Source of the DNA: Zychaea mexicana
Lineage: Eukaryota; Mucoromycota; Mucoromycetes; Mucorales; Lichtheimiaceae
Direction: 5' to 3'
NCBI RefSeq assembly: GCF_025766255.1
Contig: NW_026516759.1
Span: forward strand, 113,218-177,217
Length of the DNA stretch: 64,000 nt
The stretch's first letter is position 1. Each line of letters starts with the position of its first letter. The notes beneath the pieces were generated by a model. That model saw only the letters and a list, made by a program, of their open reading frames with translations. It was not told the DNA's origin and ran no database searches. The position numbers and the translations under genes are program-made. This document shows positions 1 to 13,443 of this stretch, one piece after another.

Positions 1-912
1 GGGACGCCACCGGCAGCGGCGGTGACGGCAGCAATGTCCGTTCCTGCAGCTTCGACGGCATACTATCCACCCGTTGCACCGCAACAGACAGGCTACTTTC
101 CACAAGAACCGCAAGAGCATCCATGGCCAACCGATTCTGCTTACAGTAGCCAGCCATCCACAACAACAGCAGCAATGCAACAACAGCAGCAAGACTATTA
201 CCATCCTCCACAGCAACAGCCGTCGTATGACCACCGACAATCCTATGATCATCGCCCGTCCTACGATCAGCCCTACGCACAGCCATCCTACCGACACCAC
301 GACCCAGCAACATACTACCCGCACCCTAATACCAGCTACTACACAGAAGACCTTGACGGCCCATCATCACCCAACACGCCCATTATCCATAAAACGGAAC
401 CTGAAAATAGCAGCAGTAACAACAACAAGGAAGACGATGAAGAACAACACGACAAACCAAAGAGTAAAAGTGGAGGCGGATGGTTCAAAAGGAAGCAAAA
501 GGTGGAGTCGACGCCACCACCACCAGCCATGTCAGGCCCATGTCCTGCACCGGAAGATGAAAAGCCTACATACCAGCGACCCCATGATCCAGAGGACGGC
601 GGAGGCTTCAGGAATAGCTGCTGCTGCTATAACCCAGCATTGACATGCTGTTCGTTCTTTTGTATGTTGATCGCGATTGCTTTTTTGGCGGGCGGTATTG
701 CGCTCATGGTTGCTTCCAAGATTGTTCGGGATCGGTGCAACAACGAGTGTGGCGGCAGTGCGGACGAAACCCTGAGCAATTGTACGGTCCTGTGCTCAAA
801 TGTGCTTCATGACGGATTACTTTATGGAGGAGCGGCTGTCACTGGCCTTGCCGGTATAGCAGTGATATGGAGATTATTTATGTGGTGCTGTGCTGGTTGT
901 TCCAGGAAATAA
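1..912 (+). CDS. Pro/Gln/Tyr-rich protein with two C-terminal membrane helices, possibly 5' partial
   Basis: The frame is open from base 1; the first ATG is at 34 (292 residues), but the gene may begin outside the window. The N-terminal two thirds is low complexity (Pro, Gln, Tyr, Ser, His) and includes short tandem SYDHR-type repeats. A basic stretch (WFKRKQK) follows. The C-terminal third has two hydrophobic segments, roughly residues 208-236 and 266-290, flanked by Cys clusters (SCCCY, TCCSF, WCCAGC). The loop between them has four Cys and an NCT glycosylation sequon. This suggests a small membrane protein with a disordered cytoplasmic tail and a disulphide-bonded loop, possibly palmitoylated next to the helices. 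No intron is needed. I do not recognise the family and assign no function. Confidence 0.7.
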   Translation, partial: GTPPAAAVTAAMSVPAASTAYYPPVAPQQTGYFPQEPQEHPWPTDSAYSSQPSTTTAAMQQQQQDYYHPPQQQPSYDHRQSYDHRPSYDQPYAQPSYRHHDPATYYPHPNTSYYTEDLDGPSSPNTPIIHKTEPENSSSNNNKEDDEEQHDKPKSKSGGGWFKRKQKVESTPPPPAMSGPCPAPEDEKPTYQRPHDPEDGGGFRNSCCCYNPALTCCSFFCMLIAIAFLAGGIALMVASKIVRDRCNNECGGSADETLSNCTVLCSNVLHDGLLYGGAAVTGLAGIAVIWRLFMWCCAGCSRK

Positions 913-920
913 GGATTATA

Positions 921-926
921 AATAAA
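921..926 (+). terminator. AATAAA polyadenylation signal of the first gene
   Basis: A consensus AATAAA hexamer lies 9 bases after the stop codon, very close for a polyadenylation signal. Confidence 0.4.
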
Positions 927-3430
927 GAATTCAGTAAAAAGCAATCTCTTATTACTACTTGGTGCACGCATGCTGGCTTTAGCCACATTCCTTCAGTTAT
1001 GTCACACTACGCGCGTTTCATGTTGGATCGGGGAGGGGGGGGGCATCACAGAAATTTTACTACTGGAACTGAGAATTTGACACCATCACTGTACGTATAG
1101 CGAAACCTTAATGTATATTACGCTTAAACATGAACATTAAGTACACTTCTCTACCTATTTTACTTGCTTTGGCCTAGTACGGACGCGCCGGCTTTTCTTT
1201 TGCTGCCAAGTCTTGATATGTATATATGACATCTTTGGTTATGCTACACAGAGCTTCTTGCATAATTGTCGCATAAAGAGAGCATCCTTTGTATAATGTT
1301 TAACTTCTCCTGATCAATAGTCTAAAAAGAGACAGCCTTTAATCTCTTTTCATGAAGATATCATAGTAAGGGCTATGATATTATGCGATCCAAAAGTGGC
1401 AAAGAGCACGGCGCTGGTGACATTCATAATCAAAAGCCCAAATTGTACTTGATACAATCCCATTCGCTTGCTCACTATGATACTGTACACCTTCATCTAA
1501 AGAATGTATTATAGAAAATATATGAATACGCAGACACTTTCTACTGCAAGTACGAAATATCCAAATGATGTGTGTTGCTAGTATATTGACAAAGCAAAAC
1601 AGATTTGGAATCATACCAGCAACAACAACGATACTCAAAATACCAACATTTGCAGTAACAGCGGTACATCAACAGCAGCTGCTACTCATGTATGCTAATT
1701 GACGGACTCTTACGTAAACCAAGGAGTTTGTATAATATGTAAAAATAATGACGGCTTATTCTAGCAAGGACGGAGAGAAAAGTAGCGAGACCTTACTGCA
1801 GTTCCTTAATGATTTGCTCACCGGATCAAAAATGTAGATGGGACACGCCACTCTGCAAATATACATGACTTTCTTTAGATATTGTTGTATAGACCTCGTT
1901 AAGCAGACTTTCAATGTGCTGGGCTAGCTTATAATTTACGACGGTAAGAGAACTTTTTTTCCTGTCCATGTTGCATAACTCTAATCTACATTCTATTGGT
2001 ATTATACTTGAAGCATCCAACCATGTATACCTAAAGCTACACTTCCTGTCTTTGTTTACAGTCATATGCGTAAAAATAACGAAAAAATGCATCATTTATC
2101 CGCTTCTCTTGGACAACTTAACTCCCTTGATGCTATTACTAAGGGAATTATTTTCTTTTATATACATTATAACTGCCCGCGCAGCTACTGCTGCGTTACA
2201 AATGAGAGGATTTGATAGCACACACATATTCCTCTTTTGCTTTCCGGTGCGCTTTTCCGCAGTTGTTTGTTGCTTACTGTCATTTTTCTTTCATACACAT
2301 TTGTGTGATGTGATATCTTATCGATTTCCTCTCCCCACATCTCGTCAAGACGGGAAAAGTTATCCAAGGTCTAAGATGTATTTTCCCAAAATATATAGAT
2401 TGGATTTACAAAAGGTAATCTTACCGACAAGTAATGTCGGTATAAGCGGGTCCAACAGACAATTATCTTAGTTGGATCGTCGGTTGTGTGACTATTTGCT
2501 AGTTGCTAGACTATTTTTGTTTTAGTTTATTCTATGCAAAGAGCAAGGTGAAGAAATCGATTCCAGCTCGGCTGAAAAATAAAGAACACCAAAACCTTGG
2601 CTTGTATCCCGAGCTGGACGGCAGCAAGTAGTATGTAAAAAATTACGGCACCTTTTTTTTTAATGGAATGAGCTTAGCATTTATTAGTGATAATTTGCCT
2701 AAAACGGGATAGTAACATTGCTTGACGAATGCTTGTACAAGCTTCATGACGATCATTTATAGTTTAGCATACGGGAAATTGTTGAATTAGCTGAAAAAGT
2801 TACAATGCAGCACACACACATATAGCACGCCTATGAATCTTATTCTTCGCTGCTGTATCCAAGCGAAGGCACGGAGGAAATGCCATTGCTAACATTCCCT
2901 GCTGTTGAATTACCCTAATATTGATCTTTTCCAATATGACCTTTTAACGTCTATTTGCCATTAAGTGCACTTTTAAAGAGCATCGTAATGCAAAATCTAA
3001 AGTTCCAAGCAGTTATTACAAAAAGTCAAGTACACCGAGAAAAGCGTCTGCTCGAAAATTGGAAACGTTTAAAATCATACGTTGTACGGATTAACTTTCG
3101 TCCAGATTATTATTTTTTCTGCCTCGATCTTGTGATTCTCTGGGGTAATATACAGCAGGGTAATACATGATCGTAGGAAGATCAGATGGTGTCTCCGTTG
3201 CACCCATTTTACTGTCCCACCAACGCTGTTGCTTCATTCAAATGTATGATATACCTACTGTCTAATATCATTGCGGCAACAACGGAGATCATAAACAGAG
3301 GGAAACGGGAACAGCCATCCACAAGTTTCTCATCTTCTCTATAGCAAGCGATTGGAAAAACTGAATATTCATAGAGTTACCCGCGGCGGGGAAGAAAGCA
3401 ATTAAGACGTAATGCAGTTATCGATGTGTA
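927..3430. other. AT-rich intergenic region
   Basis: No recognisable gene. Open frames of up to about 167 codons (for example 1968-2471) have AT-rich, hydrophobic translations without motifs and no splice partners. The right end holds the glucoamylase promoter; a GCGGGG at 3386-3391 fits the fungal CreA/Mig1 carbon-repressor consensus SYGGRG, but a single site is weak evidence. Confidence 0.5.
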
Positions 3431-3436
3431 TATAAA
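3431..3436 (+). promoter_or_regulatory. TATA box of the glucoamylase gene
   Basis: TATAAA within TGTATATAAAGGC, 121 bases before the start codon, followed by a pyrimidine-rich leader (3477-3540). This layout is usual for strongly expressed secreted-enzyme genes in fungi. Confidence 0.65.
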
Positions 3437-3551
3437 GGCATGATCGCTCGCGTTGGATTGACAGAACATCAATCAATAACTTGTTGTCCTTATTCTCTTT
3501 CCTTTGCTCCCATCACATTCTTTGTTTCCTTCTAACTACCACTAAACAATA

Positions 3552-5450
<1,899 letters not shown>

Positions 5451-5789
5451 ATAGTTAAATAGAGCTTCTATCATCATCAGCATATGTTATGAATTCTCTA
5501 CTATTGCTACCTCATAACTTAGCGATCCCTTCACACTCCTTATTATTTCAATACTTTATATTATCCAAGTATACAAAAATAAACCATATAGCTTTCGAAT
5601 CAGATATATACCATTTTCAATAGAATGAGCGTACTCATAAGAATTTCGAGTGCGGTGTATCATCATGCAAAATAAGCATTACTGTGTAAGCATATCTCTT
5701 TAACCAATTTTTTTCTATCGGGGCCCTGAATTCCTTCTAGCCGCAAAAGACCTTGACACGCTCTTTTCTATTTTACCTTAAACTTCATA
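5451..5789. other. Intergenic: glucoamylase 3' end and TRAPPC4 promoter
   Basis: AT-rich, with AATAAA-like words near 5578 (AAATAAACC). No further gene seen. Confidence 0.5.
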
Positions 5790-6371
5790 ATGATTTTCTC
5801 CTTGTACATCATCAACAAAGCTGGTGGTTTAGTGTACCAGAAAGACTTTACCAACAACCTAGAAAAACTTTCCAGTAACGAGTACCTTGTTCTCGCGGGT
5901 ACATTCCACGGGTAAATTACAAATTTTGACGACGTGTTTCTACAAGTATTGATAACAATTTCATTATGCTCATCCATTCTCGTATATGCTGTCAATAAAG
6001 CGTACACGCCATTACCTCGAAAATCTCTCCAGTACATAACTCGTCAGGCGTTGAACTGCTAGAAGCAGACAATTTTAAACTTTACTGTTTCCAAACCCTC
6101 ACCGGTAATAATATCATCTAAAGGAGGAGGAGAAAGGAAAGGAAACATTGTAATAGGGTATTCAAAAGGCATGATAATCTTTCCAGGCACCAAGTTTCTC
6201 CTCATCACCTCACCACAGCAAAACAGCGTAGATCCGTACATGAAAAAGATATACGATATCTACAGCGACTTTGTCATGAAAAATCCATTCCATACGCCCG
6301 AAATGCCTATTCGATCCGACCAATTTGACCAATCCCTACTAAAATTCATCAAAACCATCAACGGCCCGTAA
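5790..6371 (+). CDS. TRS23: TRAPP complex subunit 4 (Trs23/synbindin)
   Basis: Core subunit of the TRAPP complexes, the exchange factors for Rab1/Ypt1 and related GTPases at ER-Golgi and endosomal membranes. Exons 5790-5911, 6001-6104 and 6157-6371 encode 146 residues. The Sybindin-family hallmarks appear in order: an N-terminal longin strand ([16 protein letters not shown]), then [15 protein letters not shown], then [29 protein letters not shown], and a C-terminal [16 protein letters not shown] segment close to the animal protein. The length matches compact fungal orthologues; human TRAPPC4 is longer because of a PDZ-like insert. It is convergent with the mL43 gene, whose stop is 225 bases away. 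Confidence 0.95.
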
Positions 6372-6596
6372 AAAAAACAAGAAACCTGTACACTACTACT
6401 GTGATAGCAATGCATATCGAAAATATATATATATATCCAGCGATCAAATGACGAACGACAACGGTTTTGCTTTTTATACAATTGAGGAAAAGAAATATGG
6501 TGCAAAAAAGGATGTGTGTATGTATGTGTGTAAAGAGGGAGAAAGAGAGGGACGGAGAGAGAGAAAGAAGCAAAGTATACGAAACATAAAAAGAGT

Positions 6597-7177
6597 CTAG
6601 ATGGTATGAGGGTTTGTATGGAATGGTGACCAAACGCCTCGAACGCTCTCAGTCGTGGAAATGACAGGCTTCTTTGCCAAGTTCTTCAATTTGGCACCGC
6701 TTGAGTCGCGCAAAAGATCAACTTTCTTCGCAATTTCTGAAGGTGTCATGTTGCGTGTGCAGATAACTTTGTCGCGACCATTCACTGTAAAAATAGATAA
6801 TTGGAGCTGGTCAATAACATATACAGCATGACTAACGTAACTAATATACGAAACATACAATAGTTGCCACGGACGACAGGATGGTGGTGAGGTCTTGGCT
6901 CCACGATAATTTCAATTTGTGGGTTTTCGCGTGCAAAGTTGGCGAGATCCTTCTTGATGAATTCACTGAATGGAGTAGCATTCAAATAGTAATTTGCGTT
7001 AATGGTTTTTGTTCGTAAACAAGAATGTTGACAGTTGCATTGGGTGTAATATTCTTACATCATGCCCTTGTTAGATCCCCATCGTTCGCAGTAGTTGAAC
7101 ACCAAGCTTTTGCATTGAAGTACGAAAGCGCCAGCACCATTGTTGGTCTTTGGCAGCGCTCTTGCGATGGCCGACAT
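6597..7177 (-). CDS. MRPL51: Mitochondrial large-subunit ribosomal protein mL43 (MRPL51 family)
   Basis: Structural protein of the mitochondrial ribosome large subunit with the thioredoxin-like L51/S25/CI-B8 fold. Exons in coding order are 7177-7059, 6965-6859 and 6784-6597, giving 137 residues. Recognisable segments are LQCKSLVFNYCERWGSNKGM, then FARENPQIEIIVEPRPHHHP (the family signature), and RNMTPSEIAKKVDLLRDSSG. The start chosen is the ATG before SAIARALPKT; the frame is open further upstream but reads as promoter. It is divergent from Mrd1 with 182 bases between the two starts. Confidence 0.93.
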
Positions 7178-7359
7178 GATATATGTATTGTCTAGTTTAA
7201 AAATAAAAGAAAAGTGCGCTGGGCCAACAGCCTGAAAATTCAAAGTGTTCGACAATGACTGCTGCTTAGTGACTCTTTTTGCCATTTTCATCCCACTTCC
7301 TCTATTCTTTTTTTTTTCTGCTTTTTTTTTCCTTGCCTTTGTCCTCCGCCAACAACGAA
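7178..7359. promoter_or_regulatory. Compact bidirectional promoter between mL43 and Mrd1
   Basis: The 182 bases between two divergent start codons must hold both promoters and both 5' leaders. The segment is strongly T-rich on the plus strand (7300-7345), with no obvious TATA box. It links a mitoribosomal gene to a cytosolic rRNA-processing gene. Confidence 0.6.
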
Positions 7360-10285
7360 ATGTAAGATCACGCAACGGTCTGCAGTATAATGTGATTAGC
7401 CTAATTCTTAAATCACTGCTTAGGTCTCGATTGTGTGTTAAAAATTTACCAAAATATCTGTCTGAAGAAGATTTCCGCAAGCACTTTGCTGCGAAGGGTG
7501 AGGTGACCGATGCTAAGCTCATGAAGACTGGGTAAGTGGCACTTGATAAACTTTTTCTTTTGGAAAGATCTCGGGCGAAAAGATTTTTTGTGTATAGAAC
7601 TAACGGAATGGCCATATAGTCAAGGACGATCGCGGCGATTTGGCTTTGTGGGTTATCGTACAGAAAAGGCAGCCGAAGAAGCTTTGGCGTACTTTAACAA
7701 CAGCTTTATCAACATGTCAAAAATCGTAGTGGAAAAGGCAATTCCGGTAAAATTATACTCCAACCCTATTTAGTATGTCGATTGGAACTGTCATCATTGA
7801 ACCTAACCAAATGTTATACCTATATTTAATATAAAGTATGGATCAGAAGACCTTAATCGTCCCTGGAGTAAATACTCTACTGGTTCATCGGCATTTGAAA
7901 AGGTGCATGGATCAGAGAAAAAGCAAGACGAGTTCCAAGTTGAAGAAACAGACGCATTTCGTGAACAGCAACAAAAGATGCAAGAGCATGTCAACACATT
8001 CACCAACGCTGAAAACGATCCTAAGTTACAAGAGTTTTTGGGTGTCATGGCAGCGCGATCAAAGGGCAAGACATGGGCAAACGACGATCTAACAGTTTTG
8101 GAAAAATCAAAGGATCAGGATGTTGTCAAACAGATAGTAGCAGACTCAGATGACGATTTATACGACGAACTTCCTTCAAAACAATCAGGGACGAAAGAAG
8201 ACAATGACAACGGGGACGACGATAAAATGGATGAAGACAACGTGAAATTGAACGACGAAACAGCAAGCGGCTCTAGAGCGATGGATGTAGATGAACATAA
8301 CCCACACGTGCGTAATCAGGCACCTATGGACGTTACCGAGCAAATTGAAGACACAGGTCGCTTGTTCGTACGGAATTTGGCTTATACATGCACGGAAGAC
8401 GATTTGCGCGAGCTGTTTTCTCGATACGGATCCTTGGCAGAGGTGAGCTACATTATTTGAAGGCAAGTATATTTATGGTGGTTGTGGTAACTAAATATTA
8501 TAAACACGGTAGATCCATATGCCAATTTCCAAAGATACCAAACGACCCAAGGGTTTCGCGTATGTCACATTTACACTTCCAGAGCATGCTGTGAAAGCGC
8601 ACAAGGATATGGATATGAAGAATTTCCAGGGCCGTTTGATCCACATTTTACCGAGCAAAGAAAAGCCTCAGCAAAAAGAGGAGGAAATCCTTGGTCCTAA
8701 CGGCATGAAGATGAGCAAGTTCAAGCAACAAAAGGAATTGGATCGCAAGAAAAATGCAGGCAGCGAATTCAACTGGAACTCGCTGTATATGAGTGTGCGT
8801 ATACCTCAATAGTGTGTCGTCGATGGATATTCTTACTTGTCGTTGTATTGTGAAAGACTGACACTGAAAACTGACCTTATATAGAGCGATGCTGTTGCAG
8901 AGTCCATTGCCAATCGTCTCGGTATTGACAAGGCCACGTTGTTGAATCCTAACGCAGACAATATGGCTGTCCGACTTGCGTTGGCAGAAACAGAAATTGT
9001 GAATGAAACCAAAAAGTTCTTTGAACAGCATGGTATTGTTTTGGATGCATTCGGTGACAAGACGCGCAGTGACACCATTCTCCTTGTGAAGAACACGCCT
9101 TATGGTACATCCGAGGATGACATGAGAGAGTTGTTTGGGCGATTCGGCGAACTGGGCAGAGTAAGTAAAGAAAGAAAGGAAAAGGACAACAAGAGCAAAA
9201 AAAAACTGATATATGCCGTTTTGAAAATTAGGTATTGGTCCCACCTGCCAAAACAATGGCTGTTGTAGAGTTTTTAGAACCTAGCGAAGCTCGTGCAGCA
9301 TTAAAACAACTCGCATATCGTCGCTACAAGGATACTTTGTTGTATCTTGAAAAAGCACCTAGCGGCTTGTTCAAGGACAAGTTCAATCCGGAGATGCTCA
9401 AGAAGACACAAGAGGATGCCAAACAGGTGGTAAGCGGTGCAGACTTTATTGCCGTGGACCAAGGTGATGTCGACGAGAGCAACCTTGGCACCCTTTTCGT
9501 CAAGAACCTCAATTTCAAGACAACACCCGACCGGTTACAAAAGGCATTCATGGGCATCGAAGGCTACCGGTCATCTCGTATCAAGGTCAAACCGGATGCA
9601 AAGAACCCTGGCAAAACTTTGAGTATGGGCTTTGGTTTCATTGAGTTCAAAACCAAGGAATTTGCAGAAAAAGCACTTCGTGCTATGCAGGTACAGTATC
9701 ACAAATGCGTTGCTAGCTGAGATTTCTGTTGCTTATCCATTATACTGCTACATAGGGATATACGCTCGATGGTCACGTCTTGCAGTTGAAATTCTCAAAT
9801 GCCAGTGCAAGCGCTACGTCTACCAAAACCGAAAAGAAACCCGAAACGACCAAACTTATGGTGCGCAATATACCGTTTGAAGCAACAAAGAAGGATTTAC
9901 AAGAACTGTTTGGGTAAGTAGATTAGACTATACAGCATCTTTCTGCAAATAAGCGGAGACATTCCACTTGACGCCTAACGTTGTTCAATATAGAACACAT
10001 GGAAAGATGGAATCTGTTCGATTACCCAACAAAGCCACTGGTGGTCATCGTGGTTTTGCCTTCTTGAACTTTTCTACCAAGCAAGAAGCCAAGAATGTCT
10101 ATGACAGCATGGGTAATATTCACTTGTACGGCCGTCATCTTGTCTTGGAATGGGCTAACGAAGATGAGGGTGTCGATGCTCTGCGAGAAAAGACTGGAAA
10201 GAGTTTCGCGAAGGAAGAGCGAATTGGTGGACGATTAAACAAGAAGCGCAAGGTCGAAGTAGACGAAGGGGAAGAAGAGTTTTAA
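7360..10285 (+). CDS. MRD1: Multiple RRM pre-rRNA processing factor Mrd1 (RBM19 orthologue)
   Basis: Nucleolar protein needed for 18S rRNA processing in the small-subunit processome. Exons 7360-7361, 7424-7531, 7620-7746, 7837-8442, 8513-8794, 8885-9160, 9232-9690, 9756-9913 and 9994-10285 keep one frame and give 769 residues. Five RRMs are visible: RRM1 from residue 3 (RLCVKNLPKYLSEEDFRKHF), RRM2 about 254-333 (RLFVRNLAYTCTEDDLRELF), RRM3 about 438-505 (ILLVKNTPYGTSEDDMRELF), RRM4 about 553-640 (TLFVKNLNFKTTPDRLQKAF) and RRM5 about 654-740 (LMVRNIPFEATKKDLQELFG). An acidic linker separates RRM1 and RRM2. The motif FNWNSLYMSSDAVAESIA is diagnostic of Mrd1. The start codon is split: AT at 7360-7361, then an intron, then G at 7424. 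Confidence 0.93.
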
Positions 10286-13200
10286 TTCACTTTTTGTTTT
10301 TCTTTTATACTCATCCATCTCTTTAATTTCGCATCATCTTTGTATTTTCTATTCTGGCTTTTCTTCTTCTGCATCCTGTATTCCCTCATATAACTTTTAA
10401 TGGTTTTTATTATATATTACATTTGCACATTTGTACCAAATTAAAAAAAGAACTCATTGCATATTCAAAAACGCAAAAAGTCTAATATATGTGGCTATAT
10501 GCTATCAAAAGCTTTACTTTATGTACAAGATGTTGTAGCAGTTATTCAGGAAGGTGATCAAAAAGTTTAGATGCATAGTGTACATGCTTAGTGAGAATAG
10601 ATCATATCATAGAAGCAGAAAGCTTGTCCATCCAGCGGTTAGTGATGATGAAGAAGTGAATAATTGGCATAACATAGATCTCACCAGTACGTGCTTGATT
10701 GATTGACACTTTTGTAAGCGGCTCCAACCGTTTGAGCGTATTGTCGGCGAATAGTGAATGTCAAGGTTTGTATATGATGCTGCAACGCGCATTCTTTGGT
10801 ATGCGATATAGCGATGAATACTACTGGCGCCGCTAACAGACGCACACTAGACAATATGGCTTTTGAACTTGCTCTGTTATTCACTTCCTTGTTGAGATAC
10901 ATGGTACAACAATTTCCCTTAAAGTACGTAGAGCCACTTTCAGATGATATGGAAAGTCATGCTCTTCAGTCCAAGGACATTATACGAAACTACCTTTTTT
11001 CCATAAGCATCACATGTTCCTTCAAGGTAAATGTTTGCTGACAGATATCACTCAAAGTGGCGTCATTTCGAGACAAACTGTTATGCATGTGTGAATTTCG
11101 ATATGTCAAGCGTCTTTCATGGCGATCGATAGAATATAAACCTTCATTTCCTGATCCATGATGCAACTGAGGCCATTGGTAACGAGTACCAACTAGCAGA
11201 GTTTACTTTCGGTTATGTATGAAAGAAAGGGTGTGTATAATCACTCCTTATTTAGTAAGCTCTTGGGATGTATGCACATACAAAGCCCTTGAGTAGTTGT
11301 GTGAGATGCGCCAATAGGTATTTTAGTTAATAACACAATGTACTACCAAACTCACTTTATAAAAAAGTCAGAAAGAGAGATGATTTAGTATCGTACCACC
11401 TCAATTGCTTCGGTCGGTCAATATTTTACTGGATTCAGGAAACTGAATGAAAGAAAACAAAAAAGACCTTTCCAGTTCTTGTACCAGGCCTACTCTCCCT
11501 CTTCTTTCCCTCCCTAGGAAAGAAAAACCATGGGCAGTCCAATTGAGAGCACGTTGAGTTTTTTTTTCAGGTCAAGGCGCGCAAAGTAGGAGGTAAAGTT
11601 TATAATTAAGGGACAGGTGCCTGTACAATGATCGGAGCTCTCCAACGGTTTATTCATGGCGATCTCTTTCTTTTTCTTTGTTGTGTTGGTAATTTTCGCC
11701 CTGAAGCACAAGAACGCCCAAAAGGTGGTAGCCTTAAAAGTCAAAATGGCATCACTTTTTGGAGTCGGTAACAGGCTGTAATGGTTTATCGTATCTCCAC
11801 TCTAAGATGCAGACTTCAACTGCACAACCCATGAAGCTCATATTTGTAGCGGAGGATGGTAGTAATTATAGCAACAAGGCTGACTTTCAGTAGCATGGGT
11901 TCCATTGAAAACAGTGGAAACAGTCTCTTCCTGTCAATGTCTCGTGCATTTACTTTTAGCAATATCATATCTGTCTTTTTTGTTCATGTCATGTCTCTCC
12001 GCGAATAATTTCCAGCTTTGACCTGAAGAGAAGTAGCGCATACGTATCGTCTATCGTTACTACCCTACTGTTATTACGACGGATATGCACACAAAGGAAG
12101 ACTATTTAATTTCATGTGATATGTTATAAGATCCAAGCATGTGTCACAAGTGCTCTTTTCGTAAATGCCGATGATGAGACGGCTATTCTTCCGGAACAAT
12201 TCTTATTCGTAATAGTTCAATGACGGTGTGCGACTGCGTTAAGGAAGTACAGTACAGCACAATGGTGAATTAATGTCCCTGTTCATTTTACAAACACTAA
12301 TCACTGACAAGCAATATCAACAACTTCGCAACGCACCTTTCTAAAGAACATATTCCACATAATAGTCTTCCGATTGCTAATAATGTCGACGCAGACAAAC
12401 AATTACAATATATTGACGCAGGTCGTGATTTGTCTCGAAGATGTGGTGTGGTGGCTCGTAAATCAGATTTGAGCTTAGATAGCGGCATAATGTAGAAAAA
12501 TAGATAAGCATCCGCAGATCAAAGTAGACCACAAGCAAGTGACTCCCAATATCAGCAGCAGCAGCAGCAGCAGCATCATGAGGAGTACATATACACCTTT
12601 TCGCTCTCTCCTTCATCAATAGCAAAGATGGGTTATGCTGCTTCTAGTAGTGGCAGCATATGTCGTGCAACGCACACATACTATTGACAGATTCTCAGGA
12701 CACAGTTGATTTCCTTTGCCCACGATGTTTTACACGGATCAAAAGGAGTCAATGTGTATTTACTGTCCTGGAAAGCATTGTACCTAGTGTACTATACTCA
12801 CACTTACTTTGCATTTAGCGAAAAGCAACATTGATCATGTAGGTGCCAAGTACACATAGTGTTTAATCTTGTAGCAGCTTTCTAAACTCATCCCATATTA
12901 TTAAGCTCAGTTTTACAAACTTTACAAGAACGGCAAGTAATCGAACTATACTCACACACGCACAACTGCTGTTGCCGTACCACACATATTGTACCCCCCG
13001 CAATTCAACATCCGACTGGTACGTATTGGGTATTGCAATGAACTCCAGAAATAAGAAAAGAAAGGCAGATCTCTCACTCTCTGCTCCCACCAACACTCAC
13101 ACCAACCCCCCCTTCTTCGCTCTTTTTCTGGCCGGGCGTGCCTTTTCCGCAGCTTTACGTGCTTTTTTTTGTTGTCTTCGTTTTCTCTTCTTTTGTTTCT

Positions 13201-13443
13201 TATTCTTTTCACCAGTTTCTCATACTTTTTGTCACCTTTTCTCGGCCTGTGCGTGCATGCGTCTATAGAGAACACAAAAGGCCCGTTCTCTCTCTTTGTA
13301 TTGTTGCCTGCACACGCTCTCTCTCTCTCTCTCTCTCTCCACATACACACCTACGCATACCAGTACACCTCACCGACCGAAATACTTGCGTGTGAATGCC
13401 CGCTTTCGACTTATAATCTCCCCGTCCATTCGTCATCACAATT
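10286..13443. other. Long intergenic region upstream of neurofibromin
   Basis: No confident gene. A minus-strand open segment at 10607-10902 reads like eroded protein (SVRLLAAPVVFIAISHTK, then TNRWMDKL in another frame) and may be a relic. From about 13080 to 13440 the plus strand is pyrimidine-rich, typical of a promoter and leader for the downstream gene. Confidence 0.45.
13317..13339. repeat. (CT)n microsatellite in the neurofibromin leader
   Basis: Eleven uninterrupted TC/CT dinucleotides within a longer pyrimidine-rich tract about 105 bases before the start codon. Confidence 0.85.

Noticed and set aside
1968..2471. Open frame of 167 codons, plus strand
   Set aside because: AT-rich, hydrophobic, no motif, no Kozak context or splice partners; expected by chance in a 2.5 kb gap.
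7245..7423. N-terminal extension of Mrd1 reading straight through from 7245
   Set aside because: It begins with GTG, runs through a poly-T promoter tract and would add a Phe/Leu-rich leader not seen in Mrd1; the split-ATG model starts exactly at RRM1.
11514..11744. Open frame on the minus strand in the long gap
   Set aside because: Lys-rich translation without family features and no introns or neighbours to support it.
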